64,000 bases of DNA from a virus (IMGVR_UViG_3300020147_000065:157109-221108); one strand, 5' to 3'. Positions 16,059 through 24,612 are shown, counted from the first letter of the stretch. Numbers and translations are program-made. The notes: generated from the sequence alone by a model not told the origin.

Positions 16059-16490
16059 ATGAACAACATGAACGACGCTCTTTGCACGGCTGCCCGAATC
16101 AATCGCACGTATGGTTTGCAAATGGTTATCTGTCCCGCCATCGGTGGACGTTTCGACGTGACACAAGGCGTCAATCCTGAAACCGGAAACCCGCTGCGTA
16201 TGCTGGAAAGCGCAACACCGGCACAACTCGTTACGTGGCTTGACGGCTACGAAATGGCCCTGATTGGTGCCGAACTTCGCGCGGAAGATGCTAAGTCTTA
16301 CGACTTTCCCGGCGACAAAGGAGGGTTCGACTTTTCTTTCGATGAAATTTTCGGCTCACTAATGGAGCCGCAACCCGTCGCACAAATCGAAAGTATTAGT
16401 ATTGATTCCCGCATGGTTGCAGGGCCACAGGGTATCGAACGATTCACGATTATTGAGCGTGTTATTAACACGCTCTACACGATTCTCTAA
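16059..16490 (+). CDS. Protein of unknown function
   Basis: 143 residues, acidic in its middle. Leaderless (TAAAAT, seven bases, ATG). A second inverted repeat (GAGCGTGTT and AACACGCTC) lies in its last codons just ahead of the main terminator stem. Confidence 0.6.
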   Translation: MNNMNDALCTAARINRTYGLQMVICPAIGGRFDVTQGVNPETGNPLRMLESATPAQLVTWLDGYEMALIGAELRAEDAKSYDFPGDKGGFDFSFDEIFGSLMEPQPVAQIESISIDSRMVAGPQGIERFTIIERVINTLYTIL

Positions 16491-16561
16491 GCGGCGGGGA
16501 GTTTCAAACTCCCCGCCTTGCCCCCCCTTGCGAGAATTAAGGAAATCGCTATACTATAACC

Positions 16562-16831
16562 ATGTCTAATCAAGAATGGCCGAAGTTTTGGCTTGAAACG
16601 AATCAGCGTTGGGGATGGGTAAGGTCGCGTGAAGAGTGGGAGGAAATGGTAAACGACACCATTCAGCCCAATTTGTGGGGATTTCGCACACGCGAAGAAA
16701 TTCTCGAATACTTCCTGACCTCACGACAGCACCGGGACGGAATCGCAAACTTCGGCCAATACACCTATGCCGAGCACACCGGGGAAAAGACCTTGCGAGA
16801 GTTCTTAGCGGAGCACGGTATCGAGCCGTGA
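16562..16831 (+). CDS. Protein of unknown function
   Basis: 89 residues, rich in Trp, Glu and Arg, probably helical. Leaderless (TATACT, six bases, ATG). Not recognised. Confidence 0.6.
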   Translation: MSNQEWPKFWLETNQRWGWVRSREEWEEMVNDTIQPNLWGFRTREEILEYFLTSRQHRDGIANFGQYTYAEHTGEKTLREFLAEHGIEP

Positions 16832-16903
16832 TCTGCCCCCCCCCTTGCGTCTCCTAATAGAACTTGTTAGAATGTAATTCGTTAGTTCAATCGGGAGGGC
16901 GTT

Positions 16904-17059
16904 ATGGATTCTGCGCTTGATTATGCGATTTACTTTGCTAACCGCTATCACATGATTATGATTATCGTGTTGATTGCTGCCAACGATTATCGGGCAATAC
17001 CTGAAGAGTGTAACGACTTAGGTTATCCCGTCATAGATAAGATTCTACCAAAGGATTAA
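16904..17059 (+). CDS. Small protein with one hydrophobic helix
   Basis: 51 residues with a hydrophobic stretch (MIMIIVLIAAN). GGGAGGG precedes the ATG. First cistron of an operon with a short leader ORF and the gene at 17113. Confidence 0.5.
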   Translation: MDSALDYAIYFANRYHMIMIIVLIAANDYRAIPEECNDLGYPVIDKILPKD

Positions 17060-17061
17060 CA

Positions 17062-17112
17062 ATGGCTAAAACCTTTGATTTCTTGTAGTTACCTTAAAGG
17101 AGGTTAACTACA
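17062..17112 (+). promoter_or_regulatory. Leader peptide and hairpin around a Shine-Dalgarno
   Basis: An 8-codon ORF (MAKTFDFL, stop 17086-17088) runs into the 5' arm of a hairpin: TGTAGTTA (17084-17091) pairs with TAACTACA (17105-17112). The loop holds AAAGGAGG, the Shine-Dalgarno of the gene at 17113, and the stem ends at its ATG. A ribosome on the leader would melt the stem: the layout of a translational attenuator. Confidence 0.5.
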
Positions 17113-17328
17113 ATGAAACACAATCACAGAACTGGTGATGTAAAGCGTCAGTGCCACAGCGGATGCTATTATGGAATGAAAGATTCTCTAAAACAGGACG
17201 AGAATTACCACCGTCGTGCAACCGAACGCCGTTTGATTTCCGACATTATGAAGGGTAAACTCGACCCTGATGAAGCCATCTTTCCTGTAAAGGGCATCCA
17301 TAGTTCCGATTGGTGGGATTGGGACTAA
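17113..17328 (+). CDS. His- and Cys-containing protein of unknown function
   Basis: 71 residues, rich in His, Arg and Asp; CHSGC could help bind a metal. Its start lies directly behind the hairpin at 17084-17112, which may control translation. Confidence 0.6.
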   Translation: MKHNHRTGDVKRQCHSGCYYGMKDSLKQDENYHRRATERRLISDIMKGKLDPDEAIFPVKGIHSSDWWDWD

Positions 17329-17362
17329 TAGATGCCCCCCCCCCTTGCTAATCAAATGACAA

Positions 17363-17401
17363 AAGCCTCTTCCTATGATATAATTCATCTGGAAGAGGCT
17401 T
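17363..17401 (-). terminator. Terminator of the minus-strand operon
   Basis: AAGCCTCTTCC and GGAAGAGGCTT form a perfect 11-bp stem. On the minus strand it is followed by TTTTGTC, as expected for the end of the metallophosphoesterase unit. It also faces the end of the plus-strand unit. Confidence 0.65.
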
Positions 17402-17417
17402 TAGTCCCGGAATTGGG

Positions 17418-18014
17418 TCATAAACTCAAGTCAAGTTTATCGTTAGCAGCCACACAATAGAATTGTGTGCCGTCAATGTTAGCAGTTCGATTAAAATGCC
17501 AATGACCAAATACCCATATTGCCGGACGGTGTATCTGTAACATGGTCATTAAAGCCAACGTGGTTTGCGTAGGCTTTACCGGCCCGTTTATCAGGCGAGG
17601 CATATTCATATGCTCGATTATACCAAACGGGGCATCGTGACTGATTACAATATCCGGCTTGGTGGCCTCATAGAGAGTAACAGCATTGGTTAAATCTTCC
17701 ATGCTTAATTGCTCATCTTTCCACCAACTTATACCCTCTCTACGACGGTATTGATCTATTGACCATGCACCGGATAGAAAGAATACGCCGTGCTTGTAAC
17801 CATAATCACCCAGATAAAGAGGATGGGCGCGGCACTCTTCGGGAGAATCATGATTACCACGTATGAAACCATCTATACCAGTAAAGACGGTTTCTCGATT
17901 GAAGTTACGAAAACCTAATCCCAAATCTCCCAAATGTAATGTCAAGTCTGCTTTTTCGGGATACCAAAAGCCAACCCGTTCTGCGTGAGAATCACCAAGA
18001 AATCTATAAATCAT
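17418..18014 (-). CDS. Metallophosphoesterase
   Basis: 198 residues with the calcineurin-like metal-binding motifs in order: GDSHAE (about 7-12), GDLGLG (28-33), GNHDS (53-57), SHDAP (about 123-127) and GHWH (170-173). These proteins hydrolyse phosphomonoesters or diesters, in phages often nucleotides or RNA ends. The ATG overlaps the stop of the upstream gene (18011-18014). One of few minus-strand units in this half. Confidence 0.85.
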   Translation of the reverse strand: MIYRFLGDSHAERVGFWYPEKADLTLHLGDLGLGFRNFNRETVFTGIDGFIRGNHDSPEECRAHPLYLGDYGYKHGVFFLSGAWSIDQYRRREGISWWKDEQLSMEDLTNAVTLYEATKPDIVISHDAPFGIIEHMNMPRLINGPVKPTQTTLALMTMLQIHRPAIWVFGHWHFNRTANIDGTQFYCVAANDKLDLSL

Positions 18015-18199
18015 AAATCTACTCCTAATGTGGCTTTAACCACCATTTTGTAAATATCCATTGAGTCTAACACACCTGCCAACCAATCTACAACCCTTTG
18101 AATGTGCTGAAACACACAAAAAGCGACATAAACCCCAACGAGTTTGTTCCTTATCCTACGTCTTAACCAACGGTAGTAAACATGGACTTTGCGACTCAT
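18011..18199 (-). CDS. Small basic protein with hydrophobic helix
   Basis: 62 residues: Arg-rich start (YYRWLRRRIRNK), then an amphipathic to hydrophobic region. Leaderless on the minus strand (TATACT, six bases, ATG). Coupled by an ATGA overlap to the metallophosphoesterase. Confidence 0.6.
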   Translation of the reverse strand: MSRKVHVYYRWLRRRIRNKLVGVYVAFCVFQHIQRVVDWLAGVLDSMDIYKMVVKATLGVDL

Positions 18200-18218
18200 G
18201 CTCTAAGTATACCAAAAA

Positions 18219-18231
18219 GCTATCCACGGGG
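18219..18231 (-). promoter_or_regulatory. Operator-like motif in minus-strand promoter
   Basis: Reads CCCCGTGGATAGC on the minus strand, inside the promoter TTGCCC to TATACT of the minus-strand operon: the motif keeps its orientation relative to transcription. Confidence 0.6.
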
Positions 18232-18283
18232 CAAGGTCTGCCCCCCCCTTGCATTTAGATACGATTTAGAGTATCCTTTAATC

Positions 18284-18526
18284 ATGGACGAACTAATCAG
18301 AGATAACGGGAAGCTGCGCCCGTGTAAAGGGAATTTCCAAAAGATGACAATTCCACAAATTATCTGGGAATTTCAAATCAAGCAGGGTCAGTTCTGGGAC
18401 GGTTTTACTTATGTTGATTACTGGGATATTCGTAACATTCTCTTAGTCGTCATCTTTGTTGCGCTGTTGCCCGTTTCTCTACCATTCTGCCTCTACATGA
18501 GAGCAAGGAGCCAAAAGAATTACTAA
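18284..18526 (+). CDS. Single-helix membrane protein
   Basis: 80 residues: a soluble N-terminus of about 48, then a membrane helix (ILLVVIFVALLPVSLPFCLY) and a basic tail. Leaderless (TATCCT, six bases, ATG). TAATG overlap with the next gene. Confidence 0.6.
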   Translation: MDELIRDNGKLRPCKGNFQKMTIPQIIWEFQIKQGQFWDGFTYVDYWDIRNILLVVIFVALLPVSLPFCLYMRARSQKNY

Positions 18527-18708
18527 TGACACCTGAAGAACAAGACCGTTTCGCTAAGGAATGGGCTGAATACATTAAAGCTGATACTGAGTATCAAGAC
18601 CGGAAATTTAAAGCATCAATCGCCCCGCAGTGGGCGGGGCTTATCGGTTCTGTTATACTCTGTGGTGTGTTTATTTGGTTGTTTTGGTTGACAACACCGA
18701 AAGGATAA
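18526..18708 (+). CDS. Single-helix membrane protein
   Basis: 60 residues: acidic helical N-terminus, then GLIGSVILCGVFIWLFWL near the C-terminus. Starts within the stop of the upstream gene. Confidence 0.6.
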   Translation: MTPEEQDRFAKEWAEYIKADTEYQDRKFKASIAPQWAGLIGSVILCGVFIWLFWLTTPKG

Positions 18709-18709
18709 T

Positions 18710-18853
18710 ATGAGCTTCCAACAAGATTTATACAACGACCAGCAGGAAATGTATCGCAGGATACATCGTGCGCGAATACACGGTTTCATTATCGGTATAA
18801 TTATAGCCGGACTAATTGTGGTTATCGTGGGTGCCCTCGTTGGCACCCACTAA
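18710..18853 (+). CDS. Single-helix membrane protein
   Basis: 47 residues: polar Gln/Arg-rich N-terminus, then a membrane helix (GFIIGIIIAGLIVVIVGALV). Third in a row of small membrane proteins; starts two bases after the upstream stop. Confidence 0.6.
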   Translation: MSFQQDLYNDQQEMYRRIHRARIHGFIIGIIIAGLIVVIVGALVGTH

Positions 18854-18900
18854 TGCCCCCCCCCCCTGACAAAGTAAATAATTATTTGTATAATAAAGAT

Positions 18901-19005
18901 ATGACAAAGAGAAGATTAGGGTTAATTATCACACTTTTGATATTGTGGATTATTGTCGGAATAAGCATTTTCTTATATCGGCAAAGTATGGGTATCCCTG
19001 TTTAA
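18901..19005 (+). CDS. Single-helix membrane peptide
   Basis: 34 residues: MTKRR then a hydrophobic helix (LIITLLILWIIVGISIFLY). Leaderless (TATAAT, six bases, ATG) with its own promoter. Confidence 0.55.
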   Translation: MTKRRLGLIITLLILWIIVGISIFLYRQSMGIPV

Positions 19006-19050
19006 TGCCCCCCCTTGTAGCAAAGTAAGAACTTTGTTACAATTTATTAT

Positions 19051-19206
19051 ATGAAAAGAAAAGGTTTTACCGTCATCGAACTGCTTGTCGTAATTGCTAT
19101 CTGCGCGATTCTCATTTCTGTCATCGTTACCGGCGTTCAACGTGCGCGTGGTGGAGCAACCCAAAGCCAGGAGCGCGTAGTCCCCCGTTTTCAGCCTCAA
19201 CGCTGA
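19051..19206 (+). CDS. Type IV prepilin-like peptide
   Basis: 51 residues. The start [17 protein letters not shown] matches the class III prepilin signal: short basic leader, Gly-Phe cleavage site, Glu at +5, then a hydrophobic helix. The rest is only about 25 polar residues, far shorter than a real pilin. Leaderless (TACAAT, seven bases, ATG). Could enter or block host type IV pilus or type II secretion assembly; this role is inferred. Confidence 0.7.
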   Translation: MKRKGFTVIELLVVIAICAILISVIVTGVQRARGGATQSQERVVPRFQPQR

Positions 19207-19265
19207 GCGGCGGGGCTTGCCCCCCCCCCTTGCTCCCTTACTAACTAATTCGTTATAATCTTAGT

Positions 19266-19649
19266 ATGTCACGATACAAGAAGTCAATGGGAACATGGAA
19301 AGAGATTTGTATTTGTATTAGAGGCGCATTTATCAATTTTGACGTTGTGCAAGCCACGGGACAAGTCTTTGATTTGTATTGTGATATTCATACTCACGTT
19401 GACGCTTACAGTGAAAAAATCGAGGGTGAAAAAGAACTGAACTGGAAAGTGGGTAAGAACTCATTATTCAAACACTGTCCAAAGAAGAAAATAGCGAAAC
19501 ACATCAAACGACTCTTTGAGTCCGATGATATTATGCTGTTTCCTTATCTCGATACAGATGATAAAGAAGCAGTTAAAGATGCAGCAGAAGATAGACAATT
19601 TCTCGAAAAGATGGCTCAGTTCTACGGGATTACACTCCCGGAGGACTGA
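19266..19649 (+). CDS. Protein of unknown function
   Basis: 127 residues, with acidic helical C-terminal half. Leaderless. Not recognised. Confidence 0.6.
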   Translation: MSRYKKSMGTWKEICICIRGAFINFDVVQATGQVFDLYCDIHTHVDAYSEKIEGEKELNWKVGKNSLFKHCPKKKIAKHIKRLFESDDIMLFPYLDTDDKEAVKDAAEDRQFLEKMAQFYGITLPED

Positions 19650-19697
19650 TATGCCCCCCCCTTGCCCGTGGTTTGCTTTTTAGTTAGAATGTATTAC

Positions 19698-20015
19698 ATG
19701 AAATTAGATATTAACAAAGCGTTTATTTTGGTAACAGTCATTACCGAAAAGGGTAATTCTATTACCCTGCCGTGTCGCAAATATAGTTTCAGCAAACGAA
19801 ACGGCGAATCTGAACTGAATTTGAATAGTGCGATGGATGACGGTGTGACGCCATGTGAAGGCGTTAAAGAATATTACCGCAAAAATCCCACTGCTCCAGT
19901 CGGCACCGAAGTTCTTTTGAATATGTTGCTCGCGGAAGGTATTGCGTTGGTTTACAATACCGCGACGCTCATGTATAACGAACAAGGCGAGTTGTTCATT
20001 CCTGAGGAGGAATGA
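19698..20015 (+). CDS. Protein of unknown function
   Basis: 105 residues, beta-rich (ILVTVITEKGNSITLPC). The promoter contains a CCCGTGGTTTGC operator copy just after the C-tract. Leaderless. Confidence 0.6.
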   Translation: MKLDINKAFILVTVITEKGNSITLPCRKYSFSKRNGESELNLNSAMDDGVTPCEGVKEYYRKNPTAPVGTEVLLNMLLAEGIALVYNTATLMYNEQGELFIPEEE

Positions 20016-20064
20016 GCCTTGCCCCCCCCTTGACTAATCCCCGTGGTGAGTTAAAATGTATTAC

Positions 20065-20223
20065 ATGAAAAAGAGCAAATCCAAACCTGAACACATGACG
20101 GTTGCCAACGCAGTTAAGGTCACAATGCCGCGTCAACACTGCCCAACGCGCACAATCGAACCTAAGCGTAACAAGTTGCGCGACAAGGTTTCCAAACGCG
20201 AATTTAAACGGGGTGATTATTGA
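20065..20223 (+). CDS. Small basic protein
   Basis: 52 residues, very basic (KRNKLRDKVSKREFKRGDY end). Promoter spacer holds CCCCGTGGTGAG (20039-20050). Leaderless. Its TGA overlaps the next ATG (TGATG). May bind nucleic acid; not recognised. Confidence 0.55.
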   Translation: MKKSKSKPEHMTVANAVKVTMPRQHCPTRTIEPKRNKLRDKVSKREFKRGDY

Positions 20224-20417
20224 TGTTTGAAAAACTCATCGCCTTCGTTCTCGGTCTGGTGTGCTTAACATGCGCTTTTACAGTTATGACTATGTTTGTT
20301 AGCATAATCTGTAATCTCGGTTGGGATTGGCAACACGTTATGCGAACTTGGTTCTGGATTTTTATCGTTCTCGAAGTTCTGTTTTGGATTGGTGGCGGCC
20401 TTAGTCAATTCGACTAA
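20223..20417 (+). CDS. Two-helix membrane protein
   Basis: 64 residues: helices at about 5-28 and 40-60 with a WDWQHVMRTW loop. Coupled to the upstream basic protein by overlap. Confidence 0.6.
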   Translation: MFEKLIAFVLGLVCLTCAFTVMTMFVSIICNLGWDWQHVMRTWFWIFIVLEVLFWIGGGLSQFD

Positions 20418-20433
20418 GGTTTGCCCCCCCACC

Positions 20434-20673
20434 TCAGGGATAGGCCAGTGCCGGCGCTCCCTGAGTAAAGTAACGGAGTTTCTCTATTCCTTCAAACCTT
20501 ACTTCCAATACTTCTGCACCACTTTTACCGTCTTTACCGTATCGCTTGACAGAAACAATCTCGCCTGGTGTGTTTTCAGGGACTTCTACCGTCTTCATAT
20601 CGAGTCCCAATAACTCCATGCGAGCAACGATCTTATCACCCTGTTTGAAATTAACGTCCTCTGTAAATTGCAT
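20434..20673 (-). CDS. Small beta-barrel-like protein of unknown function
   Basis: 79 residues; NFKQGDKIVARM to PGEIVSVKRYGKDGKSGAEVLEVRFEG is the pattern of an SH3-like barrel, like the middle of the eight paralogs that follow. Leaderless from a minus-strand promoter (TTGACT, operator motif, TATACT). Confidence 0.6.
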   Translation of the reverse strand: MQFTEDVNFKQGDKIVARMELLGLDMKTVEVPENTPGEIVSVKRYGKDGKSGAEVLEVRFEGIEKLRYFTQGAPALAYP

Positions 20674-20687
20674 GATATTAGTATATA

Positions 20688-20700
20688 GCCAACCACGGGG
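20688..20700 (-). promoter_or_regulatory. Operator-like motif in minus-strand promoter
   Basis: CCCCGTGGTTGGC on the minus strand between TTGACT and TATACT. Confidence 0.6.
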
Positions 20701-20759
20701 GTTAGTCAATGCCCCCCCCCCCATTGCACACTCTAAACAATAGCGGTAAAATATATTCC

Positions 20760-21182
20760 ATGAGCAAAACAAAAGTAACCCCGAACAGCGTAGCATTCAG
20801 CGCGTTGCAGGAAGTTGTCAAAGTTGGTAACACGAAACTGAAAGTTCTTTTCGTTGCCGAACGCGGCGTCCACGGTGCCGAAACCTACTGGAACGACGAA
20901 ATGCGCGGCAATGTCGGCAAAGAACTGACCGTGAGAGATTCCGACGCGAGCAGCAACGAATTTCAGCTTTCCGACGATTTCTGGTATCCTGCAATCTCCT
21001 TGTTTGCTGAACCCAAACAGCCGGTAGAAGTGTCGCTGCCTGATTACACGGCGACGGTGTATCCTACCCATCTCCAAGTTGGTTATCAGGAAATCACCAA
21101 AGAAATGGTTCTGGCAATCGTCAAGGGTGGACTGGATACGGGCTTCCTCTCCACATCAGATTTGGAGGGTCTGAATAAATAA
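20760..21182 (+). CDS. Paralog family A, member 1
   Basis: 140 residues. First of eight tandem paralogs with the same plan: short N-terminus with (V/A)AF, a barrel-like domain (VGDKVKVVLxV, VHG, W..xM..xVGK), a YWYPA motif, LPDYTAEITKE, VGCQxLTKEM and a C-terminal helix pair ending EEDLE. Leaderless. Function unknown; separated from member 2 by a KTSC gene. Confidence 0.75.
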   Translation: MSKTKVTPNSVAFSALQEVVKVGNTKLKVLFVAERGVHGAETYWNDEMRGNVGKELTVRDSDASSNEFQLSDDFWYPAISLFAEPKQPVEVSLPDYTATVYPTHLQVGYQEITKEMVLAIVKGGLDTGFLSTSDLEGLNK

Positions 21183-21267
21183 GCCCCGGCTCCCTTCGGG
21201 GAGCTTTGCCCCCCCTTGCGCACAGCTCTAATCTTCTGTATAATTATTAGTAATAAGGAGGCCAACG

Positions 21268-21537
21268 ATGCCTAAATCAATGTTTCGTCCATCGGATGTA
21301 ATGGACAACGCGCATTTCAATGACCACACTAAGGTCTTGACTGTGACGTTTCAGAGTGGTTCGGTTTACGAGTATGAGAATGTGCCTGAGCGCGTTTTCA
21401 ATCGTTTAAACGCCGCTCCTTCTAAGGGACAGTTCTTTAATCAGAACATCCGTAATAAATACGCATTTAAGTGTGTGTTTAAACCCGCTAAGACAACTAC
21501 AGCGCCGCAGGTTCAGCCCGTGGCTGTCACTGTCTAA
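21268..21537 (+). CDS. KTSC-domain protein
   Basis: 89 residues. The KTSC family pattern is clear: F-x-x-x-x-K-x-L-x-V-x-F, G-S-V-Y-E-Y-E-N-V-P, then F-N-x-x-I-R-x-K-Y. KTSC domains (named for Lys, Tyr, Ser, Cys) occur in phages and in lysyl-tRNA-synthetase-linked proteins; function unknown. AAGGAGG precedes the start. A paralog lies at 37294. Confidence 0.75.
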   Translation: MPKSMFRPSDVMDNAHFNDHTKVLTVTFQSGSVYEYENVPERVFNRLNAAPSKGQFFNQNIRNKYAFKCVFKPAKTTTAPQVQPVAVTV

Positions 21538-21634
21538 TGTTCCTCCTTACCGGGAAACGGAGGCTTCCGGGCCTCCGTTTCTTCGGTCTGCCCCCCCCTT
21601 GTCACAAGTAAATTAAAACGATATAATCTATTAC

Positions 21635-22051
21635 ATGAGTGAAACAAACAACGTGAACATTGCTGAACTGAGCCTGAACCAAATTGCATTCTTAAAGCTC
21701 GGCCTCAAAGAAGGCGACACCGTAAAGGTTGTTGCTAAAGTGCCAGAAGGCACACACGGTTCTGATATTTACTGGGAAACGAGTATGACCCGTAAAATCG
21801 GTAAAACCCAACGAGTAGTAGGTGCGCGGAACCATAGCCGAATCGAACTCGAAGATGGGTATTACTACCCTGCCCTCGCGCTGGAAAAAGTGAAAGTTGT
21901 CAAGGAAATTCGGCTCCCTGACTACACCGCTTTAGTCAGCGAAGATGGTGTATCCGTGGGTTGCCAAAACCTCACCAAAGAAATGGTGTTGGGTATCGTA
22001 AAAGCCGCAGTGGAAACGAACTTCATTTCACAGGAGGACTTGGAGTTCTAA
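21635..22051 (+). CDS. Paralog family A, member 2
   Basis: 138 residues with all family landmarks (GDTVKVVAKV, GYYYPALAL, LPDYTALV, VGCQNLTKEMVLGIV). Leaderless. Its terminator (AGCCGTC and GACGGC) differs from those of its neighbours, so the units are not simple recent DNA copies. Confidence 0.75.
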   Translation: MSETNNVNIAELSLNQIAFLKLGLKEGDTVKVVAKVPEGTHGSDIYWETSMTRKIGKTQRVVGARNHSRIELEDGYYYPALALEKVKVVKEIRLPDYTALVSEDGVSVGCQNLTKEMVLGIVKAAVETNFISQEDLEF

Positions 22052-22125
22052 GCCGGGAGCCGTCGAAAGACGGCGACCTGCCCCCCCCCTTGTCACTACT
22101 CAAGAATAACAGTAAAATATATTCC

Positions 22126-22545
22126 ATGAGTGATAAAGTAAAGACAATGAATGATGTGGCTTTCGAGTTTCTCAATGAGAAATTCAAAGTTGGCGACAAA
22201 GTGCGAGTCACCATGCGGGTTGACTCTGGTGTGCAGGGTAATCGAATTGACTGGCTTGAGGGAATGGAAGAGGCTCTCAATTCGGGACTTCACACTATTC
22301 TGGATACCAACGAGTCGTATGGTGCGTTCCGACTGAGTTGTGGTTACTGGTTCCCGGCGTTGGCAATCAGCTCTGATGTTGGTAAAGTCACTGTCAAACT
22401 GCCCGACTACACAGCCGAAATCACCAAAGAAAAAGTCAACGTAGGTTGTCAAGTTCTGACAAAAGAGATGATTCTCAGTATCGTAAAGGCCGCAGTGGAC
22501 ACCGGCTTTTTAAATGAGGAGGATATTGCCTCACTTAAAGGTTAA
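22126..22545 (+). CDS. Paralog family A, member 3
   Basis: 139 residues: GDKVRVTMRV, CGYWFPALAI, LPDYTAEITKE, VGCQVLTKEM. Leaderless (TAAAAT, seven bases, ATG). Confidence 0.75.
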   Translation: MSDKVKTMNDVAFEFLNEKFKVGDKVRVTMRVDSGVQGNRIDWLEGMEEALNSGLHTILDTNESYGAFRLSCGYWFPALAISSDVGKVTVKLPDYTAEITKEKVNVGCQVLTKEMILSIVKAAVDTGFLNEEDIASLKG

Positions 22546-22624
22546 GCGGCGGGGAGCTGCCTTCAGGCAGCGACCTCTTGCCCCCCCCTTGCACTAACCA
22601 ACTAAAAACGATAGAATATATTCC

Positions 22625-23050
22625 ATGAGTGATACAACAGCAAAGACGGTTAATGATGCAGCGTTTGAGATTCTCAGCGCAACGGTCAAAGAAGGCAGCA
22701 AGGTTCGCGTAATTCTTCGTATCCCAAAAGGTATGCATGGAAGCCGCATCTCATGGGTTGACTCGATGGACGGAAACGTGGGCGTCGGTATCCACACTGT
22801 AACCGATGTAAGCCCTCGCTACGGTGCTTTCGAGTTGGACAACGAAAAGTGGTATCCTGCGGTTGCTCTTTCGGCGGACGCGGAAACCGTTCGCGTCGCG
22901 CTCCCTGACTACGAAGCAGAAATTACCAAAGATGGTATCGTAGTCGCGGGGCAGAACCTCACCAAAGAGATGGTTCTCGGCATCGTGCAGGGTGCGCTCG
23001 ACACCGGATTCCTTGATAAAGGAGATGTAGCCACTATTAAGACTTCCTAA
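22625..23050 (+). CDS. Paralog family A, member 4
   Basis: 141 residues: GSKVRVILRI, KWYPAVAL, LPDYEAEITKD, AGQNLTKEMVLGIV. The terminator hairpin after it (GCCATCCACGGGTGGC) has an operator-motif core. Confidence 0.75.
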   Translation: MSDTTAKTVNDAAFEILSATVKEGSKVRVILRIPKGMHGSRISWVDSMDGNVGVGIHTVTDVSPRYGAFELDNEKWYPAVALSADAETVRVALPDYEAEITKDGIVVAGQNLTKEMVLGIVQGALDTGFLDKGDVATIKTS

Positions 23051-23130
23051 GCAACGGGGAGCCATCCACGGGTGGCGACCTTTTGCCCCCCCCCTTGCAC
23101 CAAAATAAGATAAGCGGTATAATTTATTAC

Positions 23131-23568
23131 ATGAGCGATACACAAACAACCCCCGAACTGACCGTGAACCAAGCCGCATTTAATGTTTTAAATGCGAAAG
23201 TGACCGAAGGCGACAAGATTCGCGTCGTCCTCAAAGTGCCTATTACCGTGCATGGTAGTGATGTGAACTGGGTCGAAGAGATGGACAACACCATCAACAA
23301 AACGCTTCGCGTTCGCCGCGTTGACGCAAGCAATGGTTCTTTCTATCTCAGCAACGGCTACTGGTATCCTGCCGTGGCACTCTCCACCGAAGTAGCAAAA
23401 ATCACCGTGCCGCTGCCGGATTACACGGCGGAAATCACCAAAGAACAGGTCAACGTCGGCTGCCAGATTTTGACCAAAGAAATGATTCTCGGCATCGTGC
23501 AAGGCGCGTTGGATGTAGGGTTTCTGAGCGAAGAGGATGTGAACCGCCTCGACACCAGAGAAGTATAA
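23131..23568 (+). CDS. Paralog family A, member 5
   Basis: 145 residues, longest member: GDKIRVVLKV, GYWYPAVAL, LPDYTAEITKE, VGCQILTKEMILGIV, ending SEEDVNRLD. Leaderless. Confidence 0.75.
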   Translation: MSDTQTTPELTVNQAAFNVLNAKVTEGDKIRVVLKVPITVHGSDVNWVEEMDNTINKTLRVRRVDASNGSFYLSNGYWYPAVALSTEVAKITVPLPDYTAEITKEQVNVGCQILTKEMILGIVQGALDVGFLSEEDVNRLDTREV

Positions 23569-23642
23569 CCGGGTGGACTCTTCGGAGTCCACCCTGCCCC
23601 CCCCCCTTGCGCTGATAGAATTTAAACAGTATAATTTATTCC

Positions 23643-24059
23643 ATGAGTGAAACAAGAAAGACGGTTAATGACGCGGCGTTTGAAATCCTCAACGCACAGT
23701 TGAACATTGGTGATAGAGTTCGTATTGTCGCCAAAATTGATGAGGGTGTCCACGGCAGCAAGACTGTTTGGACATCTCGCATGAATGATAGTGTGGGTCA
23801 GTTTATGACTATTCGCGGTGTTGAACCTGAGTATGGTGCTTTTCAGTTGGATAACTATTACTGGTATCCTGCCGTGGCACTCGATACTCAGGTGCATAAA
23901 GTGACGGTTAATCTGCCGGATTATTGCGCTGAAATCACCAAAGAAGGGGTGAACGTGGGTTGTCAGAACCTCACCAAAGAAATGATTCTGCAAATCGTGC
24001 AGGGCGCGTTAGACGTGGGTTTTCTCGATGCCGAGGACATCGAAAGTCTGAAAGTATAA
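23643..24059 (+). CDS. Paralog family A, member 6
   Basis: 138 residues: GDRVRIVAKI, YYWYPAVAL, LPDYCAEITKE, VGCQNLTKEM. Leaderless. Confidence 0.75.
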   Translation: MSETRKTVNDAAFEILNAQLNIGDRVRIVAKIDEGVHGSKTVWTSRMNDSVGQFMTIRGVEPEYGAFQLDNYYWYPAVALDTQVHKVTVNLPDYCAEITKEGVNVGCQNLTKEMILQIVQGALDVGFLDAEDIESLKV

Positions 24060-24136
24060 GCGGCGGGGAGCTATCGAAAGATAGCGACCTTGCCCCCCCC
24101 TTGGCAACACTCAATATAAACAGTAAAATATAAGAC

Positions 24137-24535
24137 ATGAACATGAACCAAGCAGCATTCGAGACGTTGAAGGAAACGCGCGGCATCGGTGACAAAGTGA
24201 AGGTTGTCCTGCAAGTGGACAAAGGTGTGCATGGAAACCTCTTCCGTTGGGATTCCGGTATGACCGAACAAATCGGAAAAGTCTTGACAATCAAAGAGTT
24301 CGATTCTTCGGACAACACCATCCTGCTGTCAGATAGCCGTTATTATCCCGCACTCGCTTTGATGAGCGACAACGGCCCCATTATCGTGGAATTGCCCGAT
24401 TACAAGGCAGAAATCCACGCTGACCGTGTGCAAGTTGGTTGTCAGTGCCTCACCAAACAGATGGTGTTGGACATCGTGAAGGGTGCAGTATCTGTCGGGT
24501 TTATGAGCGAATCAGATTTGGAGGGTCTGCGATAA
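24137..24535 (+). CDS. Paralog family A, member 7
   Basis: 132 residues, shortest member: GDKVKVVLQV, RYYPALAL, LPDYKAEIH, VGCQCLTKQM. Leaderless. Confidence 0.75.
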   Translation: MNMNQAAFETLKETRGIGDKVKVVLQVDKGVHGNLFRWDSGMTEQIGKVLTIKEFDSSDNTILLSDSRYYPALALMSDNGPIIVELPDYKAEIHADRVQVGCQCLTKQMVLDIVKGAVSVGFMSESDLEGLR

Positions 24536-24612
24536 GCCCCCGCGGACTCTTCGGAGTCCGCCTTGCCCCCCCCCCTTGCACAAGGTTCAAATTAAGGGGT
24601 ATAATTTATTCC

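Noticed and set aside
17391-17430. A GGAAGAGG match that looked like a seventh copy of the GGAAGA repeat
   Set aside because: It is the 3' arm of the perfect terminator stem of the minus-strand operon, and the AATAAA end is missing.
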